Assembly: GCF_026625825.1 (NCBI RefSeq)
Contig: NZ_CP113065.1
Coordinates: forward strand, 2,170,001-2,234,000
Source of the DNA: Pseudoxanthomonas sp. SL93
GTDB taxonomy: Bacteria > Pseudomonadota > Gammaproteobacteria > Xanthomonadales > Xanthomonadaceae
Reading direction: 5' to 3'
DNA length: 64,000 nt
The position numbers were made by a program, and so were the translations under genes. The notes below the pieces were generated by a model. The model was not told the DNA's origin. It saw only the letters and a list, made by a program, of their open reading frames with translations, and did not search any database. This document shows positions 10,680-19,832 of the stretch, piece by piece (position 1 is the first letter of the stretch; every line of letters starts with the position of its first letter).

Positions 10680-11048
10680 ATGCGCATCATCACGTCCCTG
10701 ATGTCCTGCCTGATGGCCCTGGCAGGATGCAACGAGAAACCCAGCATCACCACCATCCACCACACTGCCGCCGGTGGCGTGGACACGCTGTTCAGCAAGA
10801 CCACGGTCACCGGAGGCGTGGCGAAGTTCGAGTGCTTCGCCAGCGAAAGCGGGCAGTGCCATTTCGTGGTCTACCGCGAACGCTGCCCGGCACCCGCGCC
10901 CGGCACCAATCCCGCCGCCTGCCAGCGCACCACGCTGGATGACTTCGCGCTGGGCATCGGCAAGACACATGAGATCCGCGGCATCCCGCAGGATTTCCGT
11001 CAGTGCGTTTCGAAGCAGACCCTCGACGGCGCCGGCTGCGGAAGCTGA
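10680..11048 (+). CDS. Small putative lipoprotein of unknown function
   Basis: 122 residues, not recognised. The start at MRIITSLMSC was chosen because it gives a clean lipoprotein signal with lipobox LAGC (Cys 17). An upstream in-frame ATG at 10635 would bury that signal. The mature part has five further cysteines (FECF, GQCHF, ERCP, ACQR, RQCV, with a sixth near the C-terminus in AGCGS), which suggests disulfides in the periplasm. It follows the LytTR regulator by 114 bp in the same direction, but a stem-loop in between makes co-transcription uncertain. Confidence 0.6.
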   Translation: MRIITSLMSCLMALAGCNEKPSITTIHHTAAGGVDTLFSKTTVTGGVAKFECFASESGQCHFVVYRERCPAPAPGTNPAACQRTTLDDFALGIGKTHEIRGIPQDFRQCVSKQTLDGAGCGS

Positions 11049-11082
11049 GCAGGCGCCCGCTGCGCGGATGACGCCAGCGCGC

Positions 11083-11427
11083 TCATCCGCCGCAATGCGC
11101 ACCCTCCAGGGTCTTCCCGCCGCAGGCCAGGCACTTGCGGTACTTCTGCCGCTGCCGGTTGTAGCGCACGCGCGACATCATGCCGCCGCAGGCGCAACGC
11201 AGTTCCCGCCCACGGGCCCACTGGTACAGGCGCCAGCTGGAATGCAACGCCCACGCCGTACCCAGCAGCAGCGCGAGCAGGAACGACAACGAGGCCAGCC
11301 GTTGCGGGGTGACGTCTCCCAGCGCGCGCCCGGTCCGCGTGACGGCTTCGGCGGTCGCCAGGCCGCCGACCGTGATGGCGATCGCCGGCACGTACATGCG
11401 CAGCATCATCTTCGAGATTCGTTTCAT
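11083..11427 (-). CDS. Small membrane protein with C-terminal zinc-ribbon-like cysteines
   Basis: 114 residues, family not recognised. Two hydrophobic segments (about 11-29 and 46-65) are followed by a basic, cysteine-rich tail: CACGG at 78-82, CLACGG at 99-104 and a last Cys at 112. The paired cysteines resemble a zinc ribbon facing the cytoplasm. It is convergent with the upstream lipoprotein gene and lies 89 bp beyond the CysB-like gene in the same direction. No function can be assigned. Confidence 0.55.
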   Translation of the reverse strand: MKRISKMMLRMYVPAIAITVGGLATAEAVTRTGRALGDVTPQRLASLSFLLALLLGTAWALHSSWRLYQWARGRELRCACGGMMSRVRYNRQRQKYRKCLACGGKTLEGAHCGG

Positions 11428-11516
11428 CGCGGCAACCGATCATGTCGACCAGACGACAGGCTCGCGCACGCGGGGTGAAGACGTCAATCACGGCAGGCGC
11501 CGTGGGATGGGCGCAT

Positions 11517-12503
11517 TCAGTTGGTGATGGTCTGGGTCAGCGAGGCCCAGGTCGGCGGCTCGGGCCAGTCGGGGTCCTGGTTGCCGTCAATCACCCGGCG
11601 CAGATCCCGCCGATCGATCTGCGGCGCCAACGCGCGGACCAGTTCCAGCGCGTAGTCGCGCAGCACGCGCTCGCGCGGCAGCACCGCCCAGGCGATGCAT
11701 TCCTTGACCTCGGGTGGCGCGGGCCAGGCGCGCAGGTCGGTGTCGGTGGCATTGACCGCCATTTCGGCCAGCAGGCCAACGCCCAGGCCGGCACGCACGT
11801 AGGTCTTGATGAGGTCGGCGTCCAGCGCGGTCAATGCGATGTCGGGCTCCAGGCCGACCTTTGCGAAGGCGCGCTGCAACGACGAGCCCGGGCGCGTCGA
11901 CGACTCGTAGCTGATCAGCGGTTGCTGGGCCAATTCGGCCATGCCGGGGGGGGGCACGCCATCGCGGTCCAGCGCATGGCCGCGCGGCACCAGCACCAGC
12001 CGGCGCCAACGGTACAGCGGCACCGCGATGCCAGCCTGCGGCTGGTCACCCGCCGTGCTGACCACCGCCATGTCGGCATCGCCCTGGGTCAGCAGGTCCA
12101 GCGCGGTGCTTTCGGCGGCGTTCTGCAGGTGCACGCTGACCTGCGGGTAGTCGCGCTTGATCTGCGCGATGGCTGGCGGCAGTACGAAACGCGCCTGGGT
12201 GTGCGTGGTGGCCAGCACCAGCTGGCCCTGGCTTTCACGACGCTGGTTGGCGGCGTAGGTGCGGATGTTGTTGGCTTCGGCCAGGACCAGCCGGGCGCGC
12301 TCGATCACTTCATGTCCGGCCGGCGTCACCGCCTCCAGGCTGCGGCCCTTGCGGACGAACAGCAGGAAGCCCAGTTCGTCCTCCAGCTGCTTGAGCTGTT
12401 TGGACAGGCCGGGCTGGGTGGCGTGCACGCGCGCCGCCGCCAGCGTGATGTTGAGGTCGGCGTCGGCGATGGCCAGCAGGTAGCGGAGTTGGGTCAACGT
12501 CAT
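11517..12503 (-). CDS. cysB: CysB-like LysR-family transcriptional regulator
   Basis: LysR-type regulator, most likely the activator of the surrounding sulfate assimilation operons. In enterobacteria CysB responds to N-acetylserine and sulfide. The chosen start [20 protein letters not shown] gives 328 residues, close to E. coli CysB (324). The N-terminal helix-turn-helix covers [21 protein letters not shown], and a periplasmic-binding-protein-like effector domain follows from about 90. An open frame reaches 31 codons further upstream but lacks family similarity. It is divergent from cysG. CysB versus Cbl cannot be separated by eye, but the context favours CysB. Confidence 0.85.
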   Translation of the reverse strand: MTLTQLRYLLAIADADLNITLAAARVHATQPGLSKQLKQLEDELGFLLFVRKGRSLEAVTPAGHEVIERARLVLAEANNIRTYAANQRRESQGQLVLATTHTQARFVLPPAIAQIKRDYPQVSVHLQNAAESTALDLLTQGDADMAVVSTAGDQPQAGIAVPLYRWRRLVLVPRGHALDRDGVPPPGMAELAQQPLISYESSTRPGSSLQRAFAKVGLEPDIALTALDADLIKTYVRAGLGVGLLAEMAVNATDTDLRAWPAPPEVKECIAWAVLPRERVLRDYALELVRALAPQIDRRDLRRVIDGNQDPDWPEPPTWASLTQTITN

Positions 12504-12674
12504 CGGCGTGGAGGGGGCTGGGCCGGCGAGAAGAAGGCCTTGGAATGTAGAAGATTTCCCCCGACCGTAGCCGCCCCTGCTTATAACCGCAAGCAATATG
12601 CTGCTGGGCGGATGTCATTTCCGACCGCTATGAGCGGGGGTTACGGTCATGCACCCGACCCAGCCGACCCGCCC
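12504..12674. promoter_or_regulatory. Divergent cysB-like / cysG control region
   Basis: 171 bp between the divergent regulator gene and cysG. The only AT-rich patch is around 12581-12600 (TTATAACCGCAAGCAATATG). It shares ATAACC with the cysD/cysJ region and is a reasonable place for autoregulation by the CysB-like protein. No convincing -35/-10 pair is visible. Confidence 0.3.
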
Positions 12675-14132
12675 GTGAGCACTCCCCTGTTTCCCTTGTT
12701 TGCGGACCTGCGTGGCCGCCCCGTGCTGGTGGTGGGCGGTGGCGCGGTGGCCGAACGCAAGACCGAGGCCCTGCTGCGCGCCGGCGCGCGGCCCCGGCTG
12801 GTCGCCCCGGAGCTGACGACGGCACTGCAGGGATGGCGCGATGACGGCCGGATCGACTGGACGCAGGGCGTGTTCCAGCCCGCGCAGCTGGACGGCGTGT
12901 GGCTGGTCATCGCCGCCACCGCCGACGGCACGGTCAACCGCGCAGTCGCCGCGGCCGCCGAAGCCCGCTGCCTGCTGGCCAACGTGGTGGACGACGCCGA
13001 ACTGTCCACCTTCCAGGTTCCGGCCGTGGTCGAACGCGGACTGCTGCAGGTCGCCATCTCCAGCGGCGGCGGTGCGCCGATGGTCGCGCGGCACCTGCGT
13101 CGCCAGCTGGAAACGATGCTGGACGATTCGTGGGGCGACCTGGTCGGCCTGCTGACGCGCCAGCGCGACCGCATCCGCCAGCGTTTCCCCGACATGGGGG
13201 AACGCCGGCGCTTCTTCGAACGCCTGCTGGCCAGTCCCTTGCCCCGCCTGTACCGGCAGCGCCTGCAGGCGCAGGCCGAAAACCTGTTCCAGTCCGCACT
13301 CGATGAAAGCGTGCAGCGCGCCCCCGAAGGCTCGGTGGCCTTGGTTGGCGCCGGCCCCGGCGATGCCGGGCTGGTGACGTTGAATGCGCTGCGTGCGATG
13401 AACGAAGCCGACGTGATCCTGCACGACCGGCTGGTCAGTGACGATGTGCTGCGCCTTGCGCGCCGCGACGCCACCTGCATCGAGGTCGGCAAGTCCGCAA
13501 GCGGGCACAGCGTGAAGCAGGATGAGATCCACGCCCTGATGCTGGCCCACGCACGCGCCGGCAAGCGCGTGGTGCGGTTGAAGGGCGGCGACCCGTTCGT
13601 GTTCGGTCGCGGCGGCGAGGAACTGGAATTCCTGCGCGCGCATGGCATCCCCTATGAAGTGGTACCGGGCATCACCGCCGCTGTCGCGTGCGCGGCGTAT
13701 GCCGGCATCCCGTTGACCCACCGCGACCATGCGCAGTCGGTGCGTTTCGTCACCGCGCACTGCAAGGATTCGCTGGACACGCTGGACTGGGCATCGCTGG
13801 CGCAGGGGCAGCAGACGCTCGCCATCTACATGGGCGTGGCGGGCCTGGAGAACATCCGCGCGCGGCTGATCGAAGGCGGCCGTTCGCCGCAGACTCCCTT
13901 CGCCATTGTCGAGAACGGATCGCGCCGGGAGCAACGTGTGCTGAACGGGACCTTGGCCGATCTTCCGGAAACCGCGCGTTCTCACCAGGTACGCTCGCCA
14001 GCCCTGCTGATCCTGGGGGAAGTGGCCGCGCTGGCGCAGACGCTGCACTGGTTCGGTCACGCACCGCTGCAGCCCACCGGCACGCCGACACATTCCCGCA
14101 ACCCCCAGGCGCCCACACTGCAGGCCGCCTGA
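12675..14132 (+). CDS. cysG: Siroheme synthase (CysG): uroporphyrinogen-III C-methyltransferase / precorrin-2 dehydrogenase / sirohydrochlorin ferrochelatase
   Basis: Makes siroheme, the prosthetic group of CysI, from uroporphyrinogen III. The N-terminal dehydrogenase/ferrochelatase half has the NAD motif [11 protein letters not shown] (GGGAVA at 21-26). The C-terminal methyltransferase half starts near 220 with [19 protein letters not shown] and includes [17 protein letters not shown] start at 12675 ([15 protein letters not shown]) gives 485 residues and the usual N-terminus. In-frame ATGs at 12612 and 12630 are alternatives, and no start has a strong ribosome-binding site. Followed by cysK after 25 bp. 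Confidence 0.95.
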   Translation: MSTPLFPLFADLRGRPVLVVGGGAVAERKTEALLRAGARPRLVAPELTTALQGWRDDGRIDWTQGVFQPAQLDGVWLVIAATADGTVNRAVAAAAEARCLLANVVDDAELSTFQVPAVVERGLLQVAISSGGGAPMVARHLRRQLETMLDDSWGDLVGLLTRQRDRIRQRFPDMGERRRFFERLLASPLPRLYRQRLQAQAENLFQSALDESVQRAPEGSVALVGAGPGDAGLVTLNALRAMNEADVILHDRLVSDDVLRLARRDATCIEVGKSASGHSVKQDEIHALMLAHARAGKRVVRLKGGDPFVFGRGGEELEFLRAHGIPYEVVPGITAAVACAAYAGIPLTHRDHAQSVRFVTAHCKDSLDTLDWASLAQGQQTLAIYMGVAGLENIRARLIEGGRSPQTPFAIVENGSRREQRVLNGTLADLPETARSHQVRSPALLILGEVAALAQTLHWFGHAPLQPTGTPTHSRNPQAPTLQAA

Positions 14133-14157
14133 CCTGATTCTTTTCCACGGAGATCCC

Positions 14158-15117
14158 ATGGCCATTTACGACAGCATCCTCGATACCATCGGCCGCACGC
14201 CGGTGGTGAAACTCCACCGCATCGCACCGGCGCACGTCACGCTCTACGCCAAGGTGGAATCGTTCAATCCCGGCGGCTCGGTGAAGGACCGCCTGGCGCT
14301 GGCGATCATCCTGGATGCCGAAGCCAAGGGCCTGCTGAAGCCCGGCGACACCATCGTCGAAGCGACGTCCGGCAATACCGGCGTGGCGCTGGCGCTGGTC
14401 GCCGCGGCGCGCGGCTACAAGTTCGTCGCGGTGATGGTGGAGACGTTCTCGATCGAGCGCCGCAAGCTGATGCGCGCCTACGGCGCCAAGGTCATCCTGA
14501 CACCGGCCGCCGAGCGCGGCAGCGGCATGGTGCGCCGCGCCGAGGAACTGGCGAAGAAGCATGGCTGGTTCCTCGCCCGCCAGTTCGCCAACCCGGCCAA
14601 TCCCGCCTATCACCGCCAGACCACCGCGGCGGAAATCCTGCGCGATTTCGCCGGGCAACGACTGGATCATTTCGTCACCGGCTGGGGTACGGGCGGCACG
14701 CTCACGGGCGTGGGCGAAGTGCTGAAGGTCGCGCGACCCGAGGTGCGCATCACCGCGTCCGAGCCCGCCGGTGCTTCGCTGCTGCTGGGCAAGGAATGGC
14801 AGCCGCACAAGATCCAGGGCTGGACGCCGGACTTCGTGCCCGAAGTGCTCAACCGCGAAGTGGCAGACGAGATCCTGCCGGTCACCGACGTGGAGGCCAT
14901 CGCCGTTTCGCGCCGGCTGGCGGCCGAAGAAGGCATCTTCGTGGGCATTTCCGCCGGTGCAACGGTCGCCGCCGCCCTGCAGGTGGCCGAGAAGGCCGAA
15001 GCGGGTTCCGTGCTGCTGGCGGTGCTGCCGGATACCGGCGAACGCTACTTCTCCACGCCGCTCTTCGAAGGCGTCAACGAAGGTTCCGACGACGAGTGGC
15101 TGGCCTCACTCGGCTGA
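14158..15117 (+). CDS. cysK: Cysteine synthase (O-acetylserine sulfhydrylase)
   Basis: PLP enzyme that condenses sulfide with O-acetylserine to cysteine, the last step of the pathway encoded here. The product has 319 residues. The PLP lysine is K43 (GGSVKDRLAL), the substrate loop TSGNTG is at 70-75, and the phosphate-binding glycine loop GWGTGGTLTG lies mid-protein. A GGAGATCCC ribosome-binding site precedes the ATG. Together with cysG it forms a short operon divergent from the CysB-like regulator. CysK versus CysM is not absolutely decided by sequence inspection. Confidence 0.93.
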   Translation: MAIYDSILDTIGRTPVVKLHRIAPAHVTLYAKVESFNPGGSVKDRLALAIILDAEAKGLLKPGDTIVEATSGNTGVALALVAAARGYKFVAVMVETFSIERRKLMRAYGAKVILTPAAERGSGMVRRAEELAKKHGWFLARQFANPANPAYHRQTTAAEILRDFAGQRLDHFVTGWGTGGTLTGVGEVLKVARPEVRITASEPAGASLLLGKEWQPHKIQGWTPDFVPEVLNREVADEILPVTDVEAIAVSRRLAAEEGIFVGISAGATVAAALQVAEKAEAGSVLLAVLPDTGERYFSTPLFEGVNEGSDDEWLASLG

Positions 15118-15126
15118 TCGCCAAGA

Positions 15127-15147
15127 CGATGCCTGCAACCGGCATCG
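15127..15147. terminator. Stem-loop between convergent genes
   Basis: CGATGCC at 15127-15133 pairs with GGCATCG at 15141-15147 around TGCAACC. It lies exactly between the convergent cysK and DUF6265 genes and may end both transcripts, although no T-run flanks it. Confidence 0.35.
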
Positions 15148-15148
15148 A

Positions 15149-15619
15149 CTAGTCCGCCGGCACCGTGCAGTCCCGCTTCCAGGTCCATTCGAGCGACTGG
15201 CCTGACGCGGTGCCGTCATCCACACGCGCATGCAGCGTGTCCGCGTCCACGCGGCGATAGGTCACGCGCTGCGGGAAATCGTGCTGCGGATTGGCGAACG
15301 TCACGCTGTCCCCGCTGATCGTGGTGGCGGGGAACGCCACCACGGCGCCGCCACCGGGCTGGGCCAGGAACGTCCACGTGCCCTGCTGGCGCGCGATGCG
15401 CATGAACTCGAACCCGACCGCCCTGCCGTCGCGCGTGTCGCGGTGCATGCCGATCATCAGGTCGCCACGGGCGGGCAACCAGGTTTCCTCGTTGAACGTC
15501 TTGCCGCGCAGGCCACACCAGTGGCCCGCCATCCAGTCCAGTTCCGCGGCGCTGGCAGCCGCGCCGGGCAGCATCAACACCACGGACACCAGGATCCTCA
15601 TCGCGGGGTTCACGGGCAT
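15149..15619 (-). CDS. Exported DUF6265-like protein
   Basis: Small secreted protein of unknown function. The segment ELDWMAGHWCGLRGKTFNEETW, the GFEFMRI region and the ANPQHDFPQRVTYRR motif resemble the DUF6265 family. A signal peptide is clear (RILVSVVLMLPGAAASA). The start is ambiguous: ATG 15619, a GTG at 15613 seven bases after an AGGAG, or ATG 15601 directly at the signal peptide. The longest is given here. It is convergent with cysK and followed upstream on the same strand by the TM2 protein gene. Confidence 0.7.
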   Translation of the reverse strand: MPVNPAMRILVSVVLMLPGAAASAAELDWMAGHWCGLRGKTFNEETWLPARGDLMIGMHRDTRDGRAVGFEFMRIARQQGTWTFLAQPGGGAVVAFPATTISGDSVTFANPQHDFPQRVTYRRVDADTLHARVDDGTASGQSLEWTWKRDCTVPAD

Positions 15620-15644
15620 ACTCCTGGCCGCCGTCGGTCCGGCT

Positions 15645-15959
15645 TCAATACATCGGCTTGTTGTCGCTGTCCACCGTGACGGTGCATATCTCCACGATCG
15701 TCCAGATGTACATCGGCAGCCACAGCAGCCAGCACGAGAGCACGCTGACCAGCACCTGGATCAGCCCTTTCTGGTTGTAGCCGGCATAAAGGTTGTGCAC
15801 GCCGGGCACGATCAGCCCCAACAAGGCACCAAACAGGATGAAGGTATTGCGGCTCCTGCCCTGCGCCATCGCCTGCGGGAAATAAGCCGTCGCCACGCCG
15901 CATTGCGGGCACGCGACCGCTTCGTCGACCAGCTGCTGGCCGCAGTTTCTGCAGAACAT
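15645..15959 (-). CDS. Zinc-ribbon / TM2-domain membrane protein
   Basis: 104-residue membrane protein of unknown role. A zinc ribbon at the N-terminus has cysteines at 3, 6, 17 and 20 (CRNC, CPQC). A TM2-like region with two hydrophobic helices follows (about 38-60 and 66-90), carrying the typical G-x-H-x-x-Y-x-G turn (GVHNLYAGY). The start was chosen at MFCRNCGQQL because it follows an AGGGG ribosome-binding site and begins the ribbon. Function cannot be assigned. Confidence 0.75.
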   Translation of the reverse strand: MFCRNCGQQLVDEAVACPQCGVATAYFPQAMAQGRSRNTFILFGALLGLIVPGVHNLYAGYNQKGLIQVLVSVLSCWLLWLPMYIWTIVEICTVTVDSDNKPMY

Positions 15960-16030
15960 CCGACATCCCCTGTTGAACGGCATGCACGTTAGCAGGCCAA
16001 GGCAAGGGGATCTACATCTCCGCAAACCTC

Positions 16031-16167
16031 TGTAGGAGCGACGTGAGTCGCGACCGCACGTCCTGCATGTCTAGGATCTGGCAGACAGCGCATCGTCTTG
16101 CCGCGCCAGATTTGGCACGCACTAGTGTCGCCGACTGCGTGCGGTCGCGACTCACGTCGCTCCTACA
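16031..16167. repeat. Intergenic inverted repeat, copy 2 (30 bp perfect arms, 77 bp core)
   Basis: The left arm at 16031-16060 begins TGTAGGAGCGACGTGAGTCG. The right arm at 16138-16167 is its exact 30 bp reverse complement, and 77 bp of unrelated sequence lie between. Compared with copy 1 the variable base (GTGAGTCG against GTCAGTCG) is changed in both arms, so pairing is kept. Both copies continue with GTGG after the right arm. The size and layout resemble a REPIN or small palindromic mobile element. Confidence 0.85.
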
Positions 16168-16176
16168 GTGGGCACC

Positions 16177-16563
16177 TCACTGCTCGTACAGCTCCAGCGG
16201 CAGCTCGTCAGGATCGGCGAAGAAGGTGAAGCGCCTGCCGGTGTATTCGTCCACCCGCACCGGCTCGGTCGCCACGCCATGGGCGTGCAGGTGGGCGATG
16301 GCGGCGCCGATGTCGGCCACGCGAAGGGCCAGGTGACGCAGGCCGCACGCTTCCGGCCGCGACACGCGTGGTGGCGGCGAAGGGAACGAGAACAGCTCGA
16401 CCTGCGTGCCGTCGGGCAGTGCCAGGTCGAGCTTCCACGAATCGCGTTCGGCCCGGTAGTGCTCCGCGACGACGCGCAGGCCCAATATCTCGGTGTAGAA
16501 GTGCTTCGACCGCGCGTAGTCCGACGCGATGATGGCAACGTGGTGCAGCCCCTGCAGTTGCAT
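16177..16563 (-). CDS. VOC-family (glyoxalase/bleomycin resistance-like) metalloprotein
   Basis: 128 residues with two beta-alpha-beta-beta-beta modules of the vicinal oxygen chelate fold. The probable metal ligands are H7 or H8 (GLHHVAII), a glutamate in QVELFSF, a histidine in LRHLALRV and the C-terminal glutamate in LPLELYEQ. It most resembles the YaeR/GloA2 subgroup; its substrate is unknown. The ATG at 16561-16563 comes one base after the stop of the EmrB-like gene (TGACATG), so it is probably the last gene of the efflux operon and may be involved in detoxification. Confidence 0.8.
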   Translation of the reverse strand: MQLQGLHHVAIIASDYARSKHFYTEILGLRVVAEHYRAERDSWKLDLALPDGTQVELFSFPSPPPRVSRPEACGLRHLALRVADIGAAIAHLHAHGVATEPVRVDEYTGRRFTFFADPDELPLELYEQ

Positions 16564-16564
16564 G

Positions 16565-18118
16565 TCAGTGCGCCGCCGCGGCATCGGCCGCACCACCGCC
16601 GGATGGCGCCTTGCCGCCCCGCATCATCAACACCAGCGGCATCGATACCAGCGTCAGCAGCATCATCAGCTTGAAGTCGTTGAGGTAGCCGATGGCTGCC
16701 GCCTGCCGGTTGACCTCGGCATTGAGCATCGCCAGACCGGTGGCCGTGGAGGGGTTCATCGCCGCAGGCAGCAGCGTGGTCTCCGCGCCAAACGCGGGAA
16801 TGCGCGCGGCGATCTCGGCATGGTTCACCTGCATCGCGCGTGACAGCATCGTCATCACCACCGAGATGCCGACCGATGAGCCGATGTTGCGCACCAGGCT
16901 GAAGAGGCCGGCGGCTTCGGTACGCTGGTGCGGTTCCAGCGTGGCGTACGCCACCGTGGAGATCGGCACGAACACCAGGCCCAGCCCCATGCCCTGCACC
17001 ACGCCCAGCCAGACGATGGACTGCATCGACGCGTTCGGCCCGAACTGGGTCATGCCATGCAGCGAGAACGCCATCAGACCCATGCCCACGAGGATCGGCC
17101 AGCGCGCGTCGATGCGGCCCAGCAGGCGACCGACGACCATCATGCTGAACATGGTGCCCACGCCGCGCGGCGCCAGCACCAGGCCGATGGTCAGCACCGG
17201 ATAGTTCATCAGGGTGCTGAGATACGGCGGCAACAGGGCCAGTGTGGCGAACAGCACGATGCCGACCACGAAGATCAGCGCACAGCCCACGGCGAAGTTC
17301 GCGTTCTTCAGCAGGCCAAGATCGAGCAGCGCAGCATCGCGCTTGCGCCACCACCACAGGCCGTAGGTGTAGAGGGCAAGGAATGCGAGCGCGGCTTCGA
17401 TCTGGATCTCGACGCTGCCGAACCAGTCCTCGCTCTGTCCACGATCCAGGAACAGCTGCAAGGCACCGATGCCCAGCGCCAGCAGGCCCAGCCCGACACC
17501 GTCGAGCTTGCGCTCCTGCACCACGTCCTTCTTCACGCTGGCCATGATGCCGACCAGCGCCAGGATGCCGATGGGCAGGTTGATCAGGAACACCCAGTGC
17601 CAGCTGTAGTTCTGGGTCAGGAAGCCGCCCAGCGGCGGGCCGAGGATAGGCCCGACCATGATGCCCATGCCCCACATCGCCATGGCGGCGCCATGCTTTT
17701 CCTTCGGAAAGGCATCGAGCAGCAGCGACTGCGAGATCGGCACCAGCGACGCGCCGAACACGCCCTGCAGGATGCGGTACAGCACCATCTCGCCGATGCC
17801 GCTGGCGATGCCGCACAGCAACGACGCCACGGTGAAACCGCTGACCGCTATGATCAGCAGGCGGCGGCGCCCCAGCCGGCCGGCCAGCCAGCCGGTCACC
17901 GGCGTCAGGATGGCGGCGGCGACGATGTAGCTGGTCAGCACCCACGACACCTGGTCCTGGGTGGCCGACAGCGAGCCCTGCATGTCGGGCAGCGCGACGT
18001 TGGCGATGGTGGTGTCCAGCGCCTGCATCAGCGTGGCCAGCATCACCGAGCCGACCAGCAGCGTGCGCTTGCCGGTGTCTTCCTGCGCGGGTGCAACGGC
18101 AGCGGCGGTTGTGCTCAT
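16565..18118 (-). CDS. emrB: DHA2-family drug efflux MFS permease (EmrB-like)
   Basis: Proton-driven multidrug exporter of the inner membrane. The 517 residues with about 14 hydrophobic segments are the size of EmrB. Family motifs visible are LDTTIANVALPDM in helix 1, WVLTSYIVAAAILTPVTGWL and GRLGRRRLLI in the first loop, and GPILGPPLGGFL in helix 5 (antiporter motif C). Start MSTTAAAVAPAQ is chosen over an ATG nine codons upstream. It pairs with the EmrA-like adaptor 140 bp upstream on the same strand. Substrates cannot be deduced. Confidence 0.9.
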   Translation of the reverse strand: MSTTAAAVAPAQEDTGKRTLLVGSVMLATLMQALDTTIANVALPDMQGSLSATQDQVSWVLTSYIVAAAILTPVTGWLAGRLGRRRLLIIAVSGFTVASLLCGIASGIGEMVLYRILQGVFGASLVPISQSLLLDAFPKEKHGAAMAMWGMGIMVGPILGPPLGGFLTQNYSWHWVFLINLPIGILALVGIMASVKKDVVQERKLDGVGLGLLALGIGALQLFLDRGQSEDWFGSVEIQIEAALAFLALYTYGLWWWRKRDAALLDLGLLKNANFAVGCALIFVVGIVLFATLALLPPYLSTLMNYPVLTIGLVLAPRGVGTMFSMMVVGRLLGRIDARWPILVGMGLMAFSLHGMTQFGPNASMQSIVWLGVVQGMGLGLVFVPISTVAYATLEPHQRTEAAGLFSLVRNIGSSVGISVVMTMLSRAMQVNHAEIAARIPAFGAETTLLPAAMNPSTATGLAMLNAEVNRQAAAIGYLNDFKLMMLLTLVSMPLVLMMRGGKAPSGGGAADAAAAH

Positions 18119-18258
18119 GGGAAATTCCGGAAACGATCGCCACACGCGCGGCGCGACGACCCAGAGGTCACCCGGGGCGCGGCGTCAGCGGGGCCGGGCC
18201 CCACCACAGTGCCCTCGCCCGCATCCGCGCACGCCCGGGATGACATGGAAACAGGGAC

Positions 18259-19350
18259 TCAGCGCGCGGCGGTGGCGCGACTGGAGGCGGTGCCGCCATC
18301 GCGCAGATCCACATGCACGTCGGCGCTCATGCCGGCGCGCAACTGCGGTGCGTCGGCGGCGGCGCTGTCGATCTCGAGGCGCACCGGGATGCGCTGCACG
18401 ATCTTCACCCAGTTGCCGGTGGCGTTCTGTGGCGGCAGCACGCTGAACTCCGCGCCGGAGGCCGGGGCGATGGACGCGACGTGCGCCTTCCACGTCACGC
18501 CGGGATACGAGTCGACCTCGATGGTCGCCGGCTGGCCGACCTGCATCTCGGTCAGTTCGGTTTCCTTGAAGTTGGCTTCCACCCAGATCGGTGACGTGGC
18601 GACCAGCGGCATCGCGGACTGTCCGACGTTGATGTACTCGCCCACCTGCAGGTCGTGCAGGCCGACGATGCCGTCAACCGGCGCGCGCACTTCCGCATGC
18701 GCCAGATCCAGCTTCGCCTTCGCCAGCATCGCCATGGCCGCGCGGTACTCGGGCAGGTCGCGGGTCGGCGTGCCGGCGCTGCCACTCAAGGTGGCGGTGG
18801 CTTCGGACTGGGTGGCAACGGCGTCGGCCAGGTCGGTACGCGCTTCCGCCACGGCATGACGTGCATCGTCCAGCATCTTGCGCGATACCAGTTGCTGCGA
18901 CGCCAGCTGCTGCATGCGGACCAGGTCGCGCTGCGCCCAGGTGAGTGTTTCCTGCGCGGCCCGGATCGACGAGTCCGTGCCCACGACCTTGGCGCGACTG
19001 GCGCTGGCAGTGTTGGCCATGCGCGCGACCAGCGCTTCGTTCTGGGCGACCGCGATGGTCAGCGGATCGGCATCGATGCGGAACAGCAGGTCGCCCTTCT
19101 TCACCGGCTGGTTCTGCTGCACGGCGACCTCGACCACGCGGCCGCCGACCTGCGGCGCGATGAGGATGCGTTCGGCCTTGATGTAGGCGTTGTCGGTGCT
19201 GACTTCGCGACTGGAAACGGCGTACTCCCAACCGAAGAAGCCGGCCACGGCCAACGGCCCCGCGATCCACAGCCACACGGGCACGCGGCGACGCTTGGGA
19301 GTGGAAGGCTTGGCCGTGGCTTCGCCGGCTTCGTTGATCTTGCTGGTCAT
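18259..19350 (-). CDS. emrA: EmrA-like HlyD-family membrane fusion protein
   Basis: Periplasmic adaptor for the EmrB-like exporter. 363 residues with one transmembrane helix (about 23-45), then the biotinyl-lipoyl segment STDNAYIKAERILIAPQVGGRV and NQPVKKGDLLFRIDADPL. A coiled-coil hairpin spans about 100-210, and the second lipoyl half reads EVRAPVDGIVGLHDLQVGEYI. The start MTSKINEAGE was preferred because the longer open frame upstream overlaps the marR-type gene. It lies five bases after the MarR gene, so regulator, adaptor and pump likely form one transcript. Confidence 0.9.
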   Translation of the reverse strand: MTSKINEAGEATAKPSTPKRRRVPVWLWIAGPLAVAGFFGWEYAVSSREVSTDNAYIKAERILIAPQVGGRVVEVAVQQNQPVKKGDLLFRIDADPLTIAVAQNEALVARMANTASASRAKVVGTDSSIRAAQETLTWAQRDLVRMQQLASQQLVSRKMLDDARHAVAEARTDLADAVATQSEATATLSGSAGTPTRDLPEYRAAMAMLAKAKLDLAHAEVRAPVDGIVGLHDLQVGEYINVGQSAMPLVATSPIWVEANFKETELTEMQVGQPATIEVDSYPGVTWKAHVASIAPASGAEFSVLPPQNATGNWVKIVQRIPVRLEIDSAAADAPQLRAGMSADVHVDLRDGGTASSRATAAR

Positions 19351-19355
19351 GGGCT

Positions 19356-19829
19356 TCAGCTCTTGCGGAGGGAAGACTCGCCGCGGCTGGCGCGGTCGAG
19401 CTGTGAGAGGTTTTCGCGGATCTGGCCGAGCACCTTCAGGGTGGTGGCCAGTTCGACGGCATCGACGCCGGCCAGGCAGTCCTCGCGCACGGAAACCGAG
19501 ACGGCCTCGATGTCGTGCATCACCGCATCGGACTGCGGCAGCAGGTGCAGGCGCCACACGCGACGGTCTTCCGGATCACTGCGGCGCTCGACGAAACCGG
19601 CCTTCTGCAGCCGGTCGATCACGCGGCCGACGGCGATGGGCTCCATGTCGAGCAGGTCGGCCAGTTCCGCCTGGGTGATGCCTTCGCTCTGGTGGATGCG
19701 CTTGAGCGCGCGCCACTGCACGCGAGTCAGGCCCAGGTGTGCGGCACGCCGGTCGAACACGCGCCCGAACAGGCGGCTCAGGTCCGCGATCAGGTAACCG
19801 ATGGTGCTGTTGGCGGCGGGGGTCTTCAT
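19356..19829 (-). CDS. MarR-family transcriptional regulator of the emrAB operon
   Basis: 157 residues with the MarR winged helix: ITQAELADLLDMEPIAVGRVIDRL as the recognition helix region, then FVERRSDPEDRRVWRLHLLP as the wing. By position it is a local repressor of the emrAB genes five bases downstream, like EmrR/MprA, with inducers that are probably pump substrates. Sequence upstream of the ATG contains palindromes that could be its operator. A TATCAT -10-like element only eight bases before the start codon raises the possibility of a nearly leaderless mRNA. Confidence 0.88.
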   Translation of the reverse strand: MKTPAANSTIGYLIADLSRLFGRVFDRRAAHLGLTRVQWRALKRIHQSEGITQAELADLLDMEPIAVGRVIDRLQKAGFVERRSDPEDRRVWRLHLLPQSDAVMHDIEAVSVSVREDCLAGVDAVELATTLKVLGQIRENLSQLDRASRGESSLRKS

Positions 19830-19832
19830 GCT

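Noticed and set aside
11442..12674. Upstream extension of the cysG frame
   Set aside because: It overlaps the complete CysB-like gene on the other strand and has no similarity to siroheme synthase; the GTG at 12675 gives the normal N-terminus.
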